Position numbers and translations under genes: made by a program | Assembly (NCBI GenBank): GCA_023548195.1 | Contig: JAJHZJ010000014.1 | Coordinates: forward strand, 14,794,718 to 14,858,717 | Length of the DNA stretch: 64,000 nt | Direction of reading: 5' to 3' | DNA from: Bettongia penicillata ogilbyi | Taxonomy: Eukaryota; Chordata; Mammalia; Diprotodontia; Potoroidae | In this document: piece by piece, positions 35,370 to 46,674 of the stretch | Layout of the letters: each line of letters begins with the position of its first letter | Position numbering within the stretch: position 1 is the first letter of the stretch | The notes under the pieces: model-generated | What the model saw: only the letters and a program-made list of their open reading frames with translations | Databases searched by the model: none | Told to the model about the DNA's origin: nothing

Positions 35370-36183
35370 GTTTCAATCTCAAATCACCAATTGCCTATTA
35401 GAAATATCCAACTAGATATCTTATAGTCATTTCAAATTATATATGTCTAAAGCAGAATTCAAAGACACCACCATTCTTCTTAATCCCCCAAATTTATAAC
35501 CTGGGAGTCATCCTTAATTCTTCATACTCCCTTATTCTACACTTCCAGTCAGTTGCCAAGGTTCAGTGATTCTACCTCCAAGACATCTCTTGAAAATGTT
35601 CTGTTCTCTGGTCTTTTGTAAAAGCCTCCCAAGTGATTCCCCAGCATCTAAGCTCTCCCTTCTTTTATCTATTATTCACACAGTTGATAAATTGATGTTC
35701 CTAAAAGACATCTGACCACAACATTCTTCTTCTCAGGAAGCTTATGGTTCCTCATTACCTTTAGATTAAAATATAAACTCTTTAGTTTGTCATTTAAAGC
35801 CCTTAATAACCTGGTTTCAGTCTGTCTCTACAATCTTACCTCCTCCAGCCGGTTCACCATACAACATTCTAACTCCTGTCTCTATGTTTTTGCACAGATT
35901 GTACCCCACCACTGAGATGCTTCCTCACTTAGACCCCAGCTCCTAAAGGGCTCAACCTAAATGTTACTTCCTTCAAAAGGTTTTTCATGATTCTGCCAGC
36001 TGTCAATATCCCACAGTCATAGGTCAATATGGTTTGGGGATATGTATCTCTTTCGGGGAGGGGGGGGTAATTAGTTGTGAACATATTGTATCCCCCTAGT
36101 AAAATATAAGCTGTCTTGTTGTTGTATCTCCAGTGACTACCACAGTTCTTGGTTTCTTAGTTTCCTTAAAATGCTTGTTGATT
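35370..36183 (+). repeat. L2-clade LINE 3' half
   Basis: Sense L2 with ACCTGGGAGTCATCCTTAAT, AAGCAGAATTC-type spacing, GTCATTTAAAGCCCTTAATA, GCACAGATTGTACCCCACCA and the tail TATAAGCTGTCTTGTTGTTG near 36110. The frame is broken. A G-run (GGGGAGGGGGGGG) sits at about 36055. Confidence 0.75.
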
Positions 36184-38240
36184 TTGAAATGTTATTTCAG
36201 AATTTTTCTTCCTGGACTACCTTTTATATAGCCTTTCTCTCTTTAAAGTATTGCTTTACTTAGCCCACAGGGACTGAGACATTTTCTCTTCCCTGTCCCA
36301 GACTGATTTTGATTGGGTTCAGTCCTGGGGAGCCTGGCCTCCCTGGTGTGTGGGGGAGTATTCCCTCATTTCATATTCATAGATTCATTAAGCACCTCAC
36401 CCTAGCTACTGTAGAGAAGATTTTAATTATGGTAGATTATTACACACAAGTCCAGGGATTTCCCCAAAGGGAGGTTAGTAAAGGAGATATTCTTTTATAT
36501 AATATGTATATATTCTTATATACACACATAAAGAAATATTAAAGATAAAAGAATCACAATTTAAATGAACAGAATTAGAATAGAACTCAGTAATTTAATT
36601 TACATTGTTATAGTTTATTGGGAAGCTAATATTTAAACCTCATCATAATATAAAGCAGTTTCACCTTGTTTGGGCATTTTCCTTACATTTTCCTTTCCTC
36701 TTGGCTAAAGGGCTAGGTTTTGGTCAGTTTTCTTGTCAGTGACTGACGCACTGAGACGCAAGATTCCTTTTCTGCCAGCTATGTGATCCATAGCCTCTGG
36801 ACCTTTGGAACTCACAAGGTCATGTCTAGTTTTGCACATATCTACCATGCAGTACTCATCCAGTTAACATCGGGAAAAAGTAAATACACAAGAGCAGAAG
36901 ACATCCAGAAGCCCAGTAAATGTGCTTACAATTGCATGGAGGCTGAGTAGAAGAGAGAGGCCAGGAGGGAAAACAGAGGTAGAGGGACAGGTTGATCCTT
37001 CGTTTACATTTACTAAATCTTCAGCTGTGCTGGGTGTTGGTCATCTCTCATTACAAACTCCTTAGTGATGACTCATATATGGGTGGAAACTGCTTTCCAA
37101 ATGTCCACTTGGTCCCAAGGAATGGAAACTGAGAGTGCTAGGTTTGGAGTGTGGGGTAGGGAAGGGTTGCTACTCTCAGTTCCTCACTCCTCCTTTCTAA
37201 ATTATGCCTAGTGCTACCATCTACCTCTGCTTCTAGTAAAGTGATCTTCCACCCTTTTCTCTCCCTATCATCTTCTTCCCTTCATGACAAAGTCAAAGAC
37301 AATAGAGTTCTTATCCTGTATTGAAAAGAAAAATTACATTCTCTAAGTGGCAGCTAACTAGTTTTTTATCAAATTTTCTAAAATGCTGTACACACAAGCA
37401 GGCATACACAAAACACAAATTCTGTGAATACCATAGGTACTATGTATTTATTTTGAAAAGAAAGTGTACAGTATAATTTTAGTAAACTCAGAAAAAAGGC
37501 AGAAGGCAGAGAAGAACCCCAGTTTCAGTAGCTGAACTGAAGGCAGATTTGTTAGGTATAGTGTGATCTAAGTCCATTGTTTAGCACCTTATTTGGATAT
37601 TGCTCCATATAAAGCTTAAGCTGTTTTTCCAAACACTGGGAAGACTTCTGAGCTACTTTGCAGGATGATGTAAGCATTGTAATTCTTGTTTTGTCCTTGA
37701 GTTGCTAGAAGAGAGTTTCATATGTCTCAGAATTTGAAACATTGAGTAATGCCAAGTGGAAATAAAAATTTGGGAAAATCCTGTACAGTCACACTTGATA
37801 AACTAAAGAAAAATCAGAGTTCAGAGTTTGTCACCTCAACCTGAAAAGCAAGGAATAGATTAGAAAACTGTTAGGGAAGCATAGAAGTGATCAGATTCTC
37901 TTGGCTTTATTCAATTATTGCTAACAATGATAATTAACTTTAAAATATTACCTTCTTGAGTAATATTATTGAAGTATAAGCTTCTGACTTATTAAAATAA
38001 AATCTGCGAAAGTATAATTTATTTGTTTCAAATTTAGAGTAACATAACAACACAATTATTAAAAAATAATTTTTTCTTTCATGCACTTGATATAGGCAAC
38101 ATTCTTTTTGTGTGGAAGTGGCAGGGGGAACAATCTGTGATTTCATTGATGTGGAGTTGTTTTGCAATTTGTAGTCTCAAAGAATGTCCTGGGACACTGA
38201 GAGGTTGTGTTATTACCTATTCACATATGCCTACTGTCTA
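36184..38240. other. Unassigned, repeat-poor intergenic sequence
   Basis: About 2 kb without a recognised mobile element, unusual for this interval. It holds an exact AP-1 site TGACTCA at 37069-37075 and a TEAD-type GGAATG at 37119-37124. No coding frame stands out. It could contain a conserved regulatory element, but this is not shown. Confidence 0.4.
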
Positions 38241-38456
38241 ATTAGGAAGCAGCTAGGTGGCAAAATGGATAGAGTATTGGGCCTCAAAAACTAGCTGTGT
38301 GACCCTGGGCAACTCATTTAACAGTTTGCCTTGGTTTCCTCATTTGTAAAATTAGCGAGGGAAGGAAATGGCAAATCACTATAGTATCTTTGCCAAGAAA
38401 ACCCCTAATGGGATCATAAGGGGTCAGACATGACTAAAACAACTGAACAACAACCC
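38241..38456 (+). repeat. Marsupial SINE (type A tail) with internal deletion
   Basis: Head GAAGCAGCTAGGTGGCAAAA, then a jump from GGGCCTCAAAAA directly to CTAGCTGTGTGACCCTGGGC, so the B-box segment is deleted. It ends TCTTTGCCAAGAAAACCCCT, AGGGGTCAGACATGACTAAA and CTGAACAACAAC. Confidence 0.92.
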
Positions 38457-38929
38457 TTCTAATTATGGGTTGGTTAACCACATTCATATAACACACATCA
38501 ATGTATGAAGCTATTGCACTTTCAGTAAACTGTAGAGTCTAGAGTTTGGCTTAGGAGAGTTAATAGTTATATCAGTAATTCAGGTCATGTACAAACTTTG
38601 ACACCTTTGTTAGGTTATTGCAGCTTTTTTTAATGCTTGGAGGTTATGAGCTTGTGAATACTAGCATGAAGGATATGTTTCCTGGATCCCAGAAAAATTT
38701 CTCAGAGTTTTGCTAAGGCTATAAAATCAAGTTCATATCTTTATGAGAATAATCCCAAAGAGAATCATAGGATAAATTAGATATTCCCAAAGCACAGATC
38801 TTGAAGCTGAGATAACAGATAACATGTTGCTTCCTCACCATTAACTGTTCTCTAGACCACCGCAAAGTAAAGAAAAACTGAACATCTTCATAGCAGGCAT
38901 AGACTTTTTCTGCACAAAAGGAGAAAATT

Positions 38930-39150
38930 GAAAAGCCATTTCTGTGAGCTATAATCCTTTCTTACCTCGGCTCCACAACCCAACCTCGTTGTATGCAGAC
39001 TTAGAGGTCTGCAGCATCCCTCTCTTCAGCCCTAGATAGGCTATTAAAATATTCTTCAATAAATTTCATTTCAATAGGTAAACTTCATGTATGGGCTCTC
39101 TTCATTTTTCTCTTTTGTCACCAAATGTTGGAATTAAAATGTATTGGAGA
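38930..39150 (+). repeat. Possible LTR 3' end
   Basis: AATAAA (about 39057) is followed by a T/C-rich stretch ending TTTGTCACCAAATGTTGG, an arrangement seen at LTR ends. No partner copy was found, so the call is tentative. Confidence 0.3.
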
Positions 39151-39239
39151 ACCTGACCAATTTTTTATTTCTACAATAAAAATCTTACAAACCTAGAAAA
39201 ATTGCATTAATTCAAATTGGTGGCAGATTTAAGGGTAAT

Positions 39240-39356
39240 TCAGAATTAGGTAACTTTCCCAGAGTCACATAGCCAGTGTATTAGAAACAAAACTTTAGCC
39301 TAGGTCTTTCTGACTCCCAGACCAGTGCTTTACCTACTATACTATGTTGCTCTGAC
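39240..39356 (-). repeat. MIR-like SINE fragment
   Basis: GTAACTTTCCCAGAGTCACA, TAGCCTAGGTCTTTCTGACT and CCAGTGCTTTACCTACTATA are in antisense CORE-SINE order. Confidence 0.65.
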
Positions 39357-39734
39357 TTGGCAGAGAGGAAAAAGGCAGACAGAATGATCTGTATAAAAGC
39401 ATCAAGGCAGAAGGAAGTATATCCATGAGATGGGGGAGAGAGTTCCATTTCCAGACTCTGAAGCTTTGGAATGTAAATGGAACAAGAAATAAAGAGCCAC
39501 TATAGAGCCTTGAAGAAAATGTTTTAGCATAATAAAAATAGTGCTTGAAGAAAAGAATTTTAACTACTATATATGGAATGTATTGGAGAAAAGAAAGGAT
39601 TCTAGGCAGCTACTAAAATCTGGGTCCAAAGTCTTTAACAGTTATTTAGGTAGCACTTTTTAGGTTTTCATTATCCTAACTGACTTTCATAGCAACCATG
39701 TAAAGTAGGTAGGACTTAACTAATGCCAAATTGA

Positions 39735-39978
39735 ATCAGGAAGACCAGAGTTCAAATTCTGCTTCAGATGCTTGCTAGTTGTATGACCCTTGGCAAGTCA
39801 CTTAACTTCTCTCAGAATCAATGTCCATATCAATAAAATGGGAAGAACCTCAGAGGACTGTTGTGAGTTTTAAATGCTATGTAAAGGACATTATAAACTT
39901 TGTTCAGTTGTTTTTCAGTAGTATCCAAGTCTTCATGACCCCATTTTGGGTTTTTTTGTCAAAGATATTGGAGTTGGT
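39735..39978. repeat. Two SINE fragments in opposite orientation
   Basis: 39735-39895 is sense SINE (AGAGTTCAAATTCTGCTTCA, TGGCAAGTCACTTAACTTCT). 39900-39978 is antisense type A tail (GTTCAGTTGTTTTTCAGTAG, CTTCATGACCCCATTTTGGG). Their head-to-head join is either two insertions or an inversion. Confidence 0.7.
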
Positions 39979-39979
39979 G

Positions 39980-41157
39980 TTATCAGTAAACACCCCGGCA
40001 TACACAAGAGGGTCTGTTGTACAGGTTCTTAGATCTGCTTTTCTAAAAGGAAAGCAACTTTTGAGGGGTCAACTATCTACTTTACTTACATTCACCAACA
40101 GAAAATACAAGCAGAGAAAGAAAGACCAACAGACAGGGCTTCTAACTGTCTGACTATAAGCAATACATACATCACAGATCAACAGACAGATCCAGCTGCT
40201 GACCATTGCATACATACATCATTACCTGAAAGAGAAGCACCAACATCTGGGTTTTAAAAGCCAAGGGGCTTCTTCATGGATAAGTCTCACCTGGCACATG
40301 AACCTTCTTCCAAAAACTAAGCTCCAGGGTAAAACCTCACCTCAGAGTATATATACACTTTTCAGAGCTGGAGGGCATGACCCTCAGGGCCCAGTGCCTC
40401 ATTAGAAATTAACAAAAGGTATCTGAGACAATATTGCTTCTAGGACTATATCCCAATGAGATCGTAAAAATGGGAAAATGTCCCACATGTACAAAATTGT
40501 GTACCACAATGCAGTGGTCAAGAACTGGAAATTGAGGGAATGAACACCAATTAGGGAATGGCTAAACAAGTTGTGATATGTGAATGTAATGGGACACTAT
40601 TGTGCTATAAGAAATGAGGACTTCAAAAAAAACTAGAAAGACATATGAATTGATGCTGAGTGAAGTGAGCAGAACCAGGAGAACATTATATACAGTAAGA
40701 GCCACAGTGTGTGAGAACTGTTTCTGATAGACTTAACCCTTCACAGCAATGTAAGGAACTAAAACATTCCCAAAGGACTCGAGGCAAAATGTTATCCACA
40801 TCCAGAGAAAGAAATATGAAATCAGAATACTGAATGAAGCAGACTATTTTCTCTTGAGTTATGTTTTGTTTTGTTTTCTCTCATGATTTCTCCCATTCAT
40901 TTTAGCTCTTCTATGCAACATGACTAATGTGAAAATGTGTTTAATAAGAATATATGTGTAGAATTCATTTAAGATTGAGTGCTATTTTGGGGAGTGAGGG
41001 GGAGAAAATTTGGAACTTAGGGAAGTGATAATTGAAAACTGAAAACAAAAAATTAATAAAATAAAAAATCTTGGAAACAAAGATGCTATTATTAAAAAAA
41101 AGTATCTGAGGTCTATTAATGGGCAGGGAAGATCTTTAATTCTAATTAACATTACAG
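39980..41157 (-). repeat. LTR/ERV-like repeat, copy 2, split by L1
   Basis: Partner of 33955-34618 (shared blocks listed there). The left part is 39980-40427, the right part 41111-41157. An L1 3' end with a 9-bp target duplication sits between them, so the LTR-like copy is the older. Confidence 0.55.
40428..41101 (+). mobile_element. L1 3' end insertion with target-site duplication
   Basis: A 5'-truncated L1: end of ORF2 (GAGGGAATGAACACCAATTA, GAAGTGAGCAGAACCAGGAG), a 3' UTR with TTTTGTTTTGTTTTCTCTCA and GCAACATGACTAATGTGAAA, and an A-rich tail after AATAAAATAAAAAATC. It is flanked by GTATCTGAG at 40419-40427 and 41102-41110. All hallmarks of LINE integration are visible. Confidence 0.92.
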
Positions 41158-41236
41158 TTGGCCATTTTCTTCTACAGCTTGTCAGAATATTAAGAGATAC
41201 CCTGTTTTCCAAAGCTAAGTCCCAGCAATCAAGCTA

Positions 41237-41822
41237 TGTCCTGAGCTTGGCATGACAACAATCCTTTACACTCACCTTCTGGAACTAATGGTCCCTGAGC
41301 CCGGGCAAGTACCCACAGGTCCAGACAAGAAGCCCTGCTATGAATGGACATTTTGTCAATAGACAACTTTGTCTTTCTATTGCTGTTGTGCCTCACTACT
41401 CTTGCTACACTATACTGTTTGACTCTGTCTAGCCACAAGTATATAAATCAAACTTCAGTCACACTAAAGGAAGTCCCCCCCACTAGGGGTGGGGCTCTGG
41501 CACATGTGTCTTCCTTGCAAGCTATTTTCTTCACTTTGAAATTAAACAGTTTTGTGTAATTCTTGACAATCCGGTCTCAGGTCTGCACTGCTCAGCTCTG
41601 GCCACCCACAAGTTAGAGTAGGCCTGCACAGTATACAGCTTGCCAAAGGATTTCAGGCAGCTTGAAAAAAAAAATGTAGAGTTGACACTGTGTACTCTCC
41701 TGTTTGTCATGTGACTCACAGCAACCAACCATCTGCAATTTATCTCTAGTCTAACCTAGCTGTATCTCAAAGAAATTTACAAGTTGTACAGGTCTAGATT
41801 TGCTGGTTTGGTTCAATTGGCA
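41237..41822 (+). repeat. ERV-L-like 5' LTR containing a hAT insertion
   Basis: Begins TGTCCTGAGCTTGGCATGAC. It has a TATA-like AGTATATAAATC (41439-41450), an ATTAAA-type signal near 41540, a U5-like TTCTTGACAATCCGGTCTCA and ends CAATTGGCA. A related copy lies at 46346-46556. A tRNA-Leu-type primer-binding site follows 5 bases later. Removing the inserted hAT-type element (41619-41796) leaves about 408 bp. This is an old retroviral copy without an intact gene. Confidence 0.75.
41619..41796 (-). mobile_element. hAT-type non-autonomous element in the LTR
   Basis: The complement aligns with the element at 61381-61529: GTCACATGACAAACAGGAGA, TCTACATTTTTTTTTTCAAG, CTGTATACTGTGCAGGCCTA. Terminal TAGGCCTGCACA and TGTACAGGTCTA are near inverted repeats. 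The 46346-46556 LTR copy lacks it, which shows that it is an insertion. Confidence 0.8.
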
Positions 41823-41827
41823 TTAAT

Positions 41828-41845
41828 TGGTGTCAGAAGTGGGAT
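41828..41845 (+). other. Retroviral primer-binding site, tRNA-Leu type
   Basis: TGGTGTCAGAAGTGGGAT begins with the TGG complement of a CCA end. It matches the tRNA-Leu-type site used by ERV-L elements as I remember it. Its place just after an LTR ending in CA supports the call. Confidence 0.75.
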
Positions 41846-43070
41846 TGGACATAGAACCAGATTATTAGACTCTGCAGGACTAGTGGCAAAAATTGACTAG
41901 GTGCCACCAGAGATTTATTTCTCTGGAGTCTGACATCCTCATCCTCATCTGGTAAGTCCTCTGTCCTTGTTCCTGCTTCATTCTCTGAGCTCCCACCTTG
42001 GTTGAACTCAGCATTCTTTTTGAGGAAAACTCCATGACCCCTCCAGTGACCTGGTTTGTTTCAGGTCACTCTGGTATGGATGTCCTTTCTTAACTTCACA
42101 CCTCTGTAAATTGGCCTCTATGCATGCCTCTGTAAAATTGTAACTGCATGCCTAAACACACACTTCAGTAACTGTGTGCTTCAGCCAGACAGGTTAAAAT
42201 TAGAATTGTGATTGTGTACTCTATTAAAATTATCAGTGTCTATTTGTATCTGTCTTGTCATTTTGTCTGTATCTTTGTAAAATGTAAAATGTTTGTGTCA
42301 TGTAAGATGTTTGTGTAGATTCTGTTACCTTGACAGATTTAAAATGAAGCCAGTCAGAAAAGCTTCTGAAGGTTGTAGCCAGAGAATCTGGAACACTGAG
42401 AAAGATTAATGAAGTTTTATAGTTGAAGCAATTGTTCCAATAAGCAAGACTAACCCCCATTTAGGCTTTCCACAGAAGATTAGGTTATAAGAAAAGAGAA
42501 AAAGAAAAAAATCTGCAAGACACTTTTTTCCTCTATCATTTCAGCTTTGACTATGTTGCAATTACAGAAATAAAGTCAGATAACCTAAGTTTGTGAAACT
42601 ACTAAGAACATTTTAGCAGATTGAAAGGTTTGAAGATTTATCATTTTAAGATTGCAAAGGAGACCTCCTAGGACTTTGGAATAATTCCAAGAACTCACTC
42701 TTTTCTGAAATATCATAGTAAATTTTGGGGTACTCTGTATATTTTGTTTTAAACAAAAATAAGAATTAAATTTTATGAAAGTTAAAATTAAGTGTCATTT
42801 TCCTTTGAAAATTGATGGCTTTATTGTTCTAAAACAATGAAGAAAGGCAGCTAGTTTGGAAGTAATCCCAGACAGATGAAAAGAAGAAAACAGGCCAATG
42901 GTTTTCTTCTTATAGCAACCTCCTGTTAATTGTCCCTTGACATTTATGAAAATAGAAGATTGATTAAACCAAAGAGACTCCTGTGATTCTCCCAGGTCAA
43001 GAGACCCTCTCTTTGTGATCCCCTCTCATCTTAGATCAGACTCCCAAATATAGGTGTTTAAGAAATGCTG

Positions 43071-43222
43071 AAGGGCAGCTAGATACCCCAGTGAATAGAG
43101 CACTGGCTCTGGAGTCAGGAGGACCTGAGTTCAAATATAGCCTCAGACACTTGACATTTACTAGCTGTGCGACCTTGGGCAAGTCACTTACCCCTGATTG
43201 CTTCCCCTCCCACCTCCAAAAA
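43071..43222 (+). repeat. Short marsupial SINE with target-site duplication
   Basis: AAGGGCAGCTAGATACCCCA, GAGTCAGGAGGACCTGAGTT, then CACTTACCCCTGATTGC and a short A-run. It ends without either tail type. Flanked by AAATGCTG at 43063-43070 and 43223-43230. Confidence 0.9.
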
Positions 43223-43264
43223 AAATGCTGGGAAAGTGTAGGGAAACTTAAATTATATTCTGTT

Positions 43265-43450
43265 TGCAGAAATCTATTATCTGGGAATCCTAGGCAAGTT
43301 ATCTTATCTCTGTTTGTCCCAGTTTCCTGATCTGTAAAGAGAAAAATAATAATTGTACTACCCTTCAGGGCTATTGTGAGATCAAAATAATATAATGATT
43401 ATAAAGTGCTTAACAGAGTGAAGGCTATGCTAAGCACTAAATTATTATTA
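43265..43450 (+). repeat. THER/MIR-like SINE fragment
   Basis: GGCAAGTTATCTTATCTCTG, CCCAGTTTCCTGATCTGTAA, CTATTGTGAGATCAAAATAA and GTGCTTAACAGAGTG are in sense MIR order. Confidence 0.7.
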
Positions 43451-44590
43451 TTTGCTTAATTGAATTTAATTGTTCCATACCTGATAACTCTAAAGTGGTT
43501 TTAAAGTGCCAAATTAATAAGATCAATGATTTTTATATGTGATAATATGGAAATGCAATTGATGTTATCTGAAGTTTATTATATATGTCATTATTGTATT
43601 TGTAAATTTTCTTATATTTATGGAATTTGAGAAACTATTGTAACAGAAATGTTATTAGACAAAACAAGTTTTTAACCTGGATATTGTTGCACATGAATTG
43701 GGTATTTAGAAGATGTGATAAAAATAGATGTTTGAAAACTTAAATATTTAATGAAATATTTTGTTATAAAAGATAATAATAACAATAAGTTTACTATAAT
43801 AGTGAATTTTCATTTGAAAATTCTTGGCTATTATGGAAATTGGATGGTTTAAAGATGTAATTTCAACATATCAATGATGGGTCAACTATCAGATATTTGT
43901 TGTATGTCAGAAGTCTCAGAAAATGGATAGTTTTAATTTATAAGTAAAGGATAAATGAAATGTTAACTGTTAGAGAAACATCAGGAAAGATATTCAAGCA
44001 CTAAGCTGTGGTTAGTGCAATGTTACTATTTAAGTTAAAAATTCTTGGGACTATAATTTACTATTATTTGAGCTTTGATTACAGGGATAGTTGTCTGAAT
44101 TGTCCAAAAGCCAATAGTAGAAAATGGCATGTGCTGCCAAGAACTTCTAAAGGTGGATGTCTATGCCTAAGAAAAGTTTTAGGGATGATTATGGCATGAC
44201 TTAGGTAGGATCCTCCTAATTCTATTTTCCCACTGTGCTTTTTCCTTTCTAAAAAGGAAAATTCCCCACCTAGTTAATCTTGAGTGTTGTTTTTGTTATA
44301 CTGTGACTACATGATTGGCTCCCAGATATGACTCATGCCTGGAATCAAATAGAACTAAAGAACTTTTCCCCTATGTTAGGATATATGACATTGTTACAAC
44401 AATGTCCCTATTTTTCCTTTTATAGCAAATTTCTATAATCAAGAAGTTTTGTAAGTACAATGCTAAGTCTATGAAATAATAGATTGATACTGGAACATCT
44501 CTGAGTTACTGTAATAGGATGTAAGTATGAACATCTTACAATTTTAACCTGTATTTGTGGTCAAATGACAATATAGGAATGATATCCTCC

Positions 44591-46345
44591 TTGGTTATTT
44601 GTTTGTTATCTTTTGTTCTCAAATAGAACCAAAATGATACCACTATGCAAGTTTCAGTATGTGCAACTCTGACTAATCAGACCAATTTGAACTCAGAATA
44701 TTCTATCGCAGGTTGGGCACAAATAGTCTATGTGAACATTTGAGGTCGATTCTGTATATTTTCACATCCTACGTTTTCTTTGAGCTGTTTCGATTTTGCT
44801 TTGCTCATAAAGCACAACACCTCTGATGAGGGCGTGCCATGCTTAGTAATCTTGTGTCAGTGTCTCCCATGTCACACAATCAATTTCAAAGTTTTTAAGA
44901 GAGACCTTGAGAGTAACCTTGTATCATTTCTTCTGATCACCATCTGAACTCTTGCCCTTGTGTGAGTTTTCCATAAAAAAGTCTTTCTGGTGAGTGTACA
45001 TTTTGCATTCAAACAACATGGCCAGGCCATCTCAGTTGTGCTCTCTGAAGCAGAGTTTGAATTCTTGGCATTTAATTCGAGTAAGGACCTCAGTGTCTGA
45101 TATCTTATCCTGTCAGGTGATCTTCAGGATCTTCTTTAGACAATTCAGATAGAAGCAATTCAGTTTCCTGGTATGGCACTGGTATACTGTTTAGATTTCA
45201 CAGGCATACAATAACGAAGTTAATACAATGGCACTGTAGACCTTCAGTTACCATGTGTAACCAATGATTCCACGTATGGATGGTGTGGTGGTAGCTGATG
45301 GAGCTCCTGTGTTTTCTTGGTGTTATTAGGCCAAATTTAGCACAAGCAGCAGAGAATTGACACATACTTTGTTGCATTTCAGACTCAGAGACTGCACTGA
45401 GTGTACAATCATCTACAAACAGAAAATCATGCACCAACATTCCCTTCACCTTGATCTTGGCTTGTAGCCCTTCCAAGTTAAAGAATTTACCATCAGTGTG
45501 GTAGCTGACCTTGATGCTGTATTCAATACTCATTGAAAGTGTTTGACAACATGGCTAAAAACATCTTGCTAAAAAGCATGGGAGCAAGCACACAGCCCTG
45601 TTTCATTCCGTTGCTAACTGGGAAAGCATGAGCATTGTCCATTATCCAGAAACCAGCCAAGCATACCATCATAAAATTGACATACAATGTTGATGAACAT
45701 CTCCAGGCATCCAAATTTTGACATAATTTTCCATAAACCCTCACAACTGACAGTATCAAAGACTTTGGTTAGATCTACAAACATTGTGTACAGACCTCTG
45801 TTCTGCTCCTGGCATTTCTCCTGGAGTTATCAAGTAGCAAACATCATATCCAACATCATATCTACTATTCCTCAGCTCTTTCTGAAGCCACACTTGTTCT
45901 CAGTTAGATGACTATATTCCAGGTGAAGGACCAACCTATTAAGAAGAGCTCTGGCAAGCATCCTGCCAGCAATGACTAAGAGAGAGATTCCCCTGTGATT
46001 ATCACAAGACAATTTATTTCCTTTAACTTTATAGCAATAGTCAATGGAGGCATCCTTGAACTCCCGAGTGATAACCTCCTCTTGCCATATAATCTAGAAA
46101 ATTCCAGTCAGTTTTTGTATGAGCAATGGATCCTTTATCTTGTAAATCTCAGCTAGAAGGGAATCAGCACCAGGTGCTTTGCCACATTAAAGGAGCCTAA
46201 TGACATTCAAAACCTCTTCTTCAGTTGGAGTTTCAGCTAGAGAGGGACTGACTTCAACCTGAAGTAAATGGTCAATAGTGTCAGAAGTGATTGATGATGA
46301 TCTGTTGAGAGCACCATGGAAGTGTTCATCCCATTACTCTAGAAG
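44591..46345 (-). mobile_element. RTE-clade LINE, 5'-truncated second copy
   Basis: Antisense RTE, closely parallel to 20219-22100. The 3' end is a degenerate TTGG/TTTG tract at 44591-44610, followed by TGTTCTCAAATAGAACCAAA. Reverse transcriptase pieces lie at 45198-45533 (VHDFLFVDDCTLSAVSESEM, where the FADD box has become FVDD) and 45523-45759 (NGMKQGCVLAPMLFSKMFLA). The endonuclease part is absent. The frames are broken. Confidence 0.88.
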
Positions 46346-46556
46346 ATTCTCTGTCTAGCCACAAGTACATAAATCAAGGTTCAGTCACACTAAAGTGGGA
46401 CCCCTGACAAAAGTGGGGATCTGGCACACATGTCCTTGCTTACAAGTTGCTTCCCTCACTTTGAGATTAAACTTCTGTTTGATTTCTGACTCTTCTGTCT
46501 TTATTCTGCTCTGTTCAGCTCTGGCCACTTAAAACTTAGAGGCCAGTTTGGTCCAG
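46346..46556 (+). repeat. ERV-L-like LTR, partial (3' copy)
   Basis: TCTGTCTAGCCACAAGTACA, AGGTTCAGTCACACTAAAGT, GGCACACATGTCCTTGCTTA, TTTGAGATTAAACTTCTGTT and CAGCTCTGGCCACTTAAAAC align with 41425-41822. It starts in mid-LTR where the RTE copy ends, so the 5' part of this LTR is missing. Confidence 0.75.
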
Positions 46557-46557
46557 T

Positions 46558-46674
46558 TCACAAGCTTATTTTACAAATAAGGAAATTGAGACAAAAAAGA
46601 TTAAGTGACTTGCACAGGGTCACACAGCTAGTAAGTGTTTGAGGTGTTCTATCCACTATACCACTTAGCTACAC
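46558..46674 (-). repeat. SINE fragment
   Basis: ATTTTACAAATAAGGAAATT, AAGTGACTTGCACAGGGTCA and CTATCCACTATACCACTTAG form an antisense marsupial SINE lacking part of its B-box region. Confidence 0.8.

Larger units (their letters stand above)
41846..44590 (+). repeat. ERV-like internal region
   Basis: Sequence between the primer-binding site and an RTE insertion. No gag, pol or env frame is recognisable, and the longest open frames are under 80 codons. The part 44040-44590 is related to 27700-28970. A SINE (43071-43222) and a MIR-like SINE (43265-43450) are inserted. The short, non-coding content suggests a deleted or non-autonomous provirus. Confidence 0.5.
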
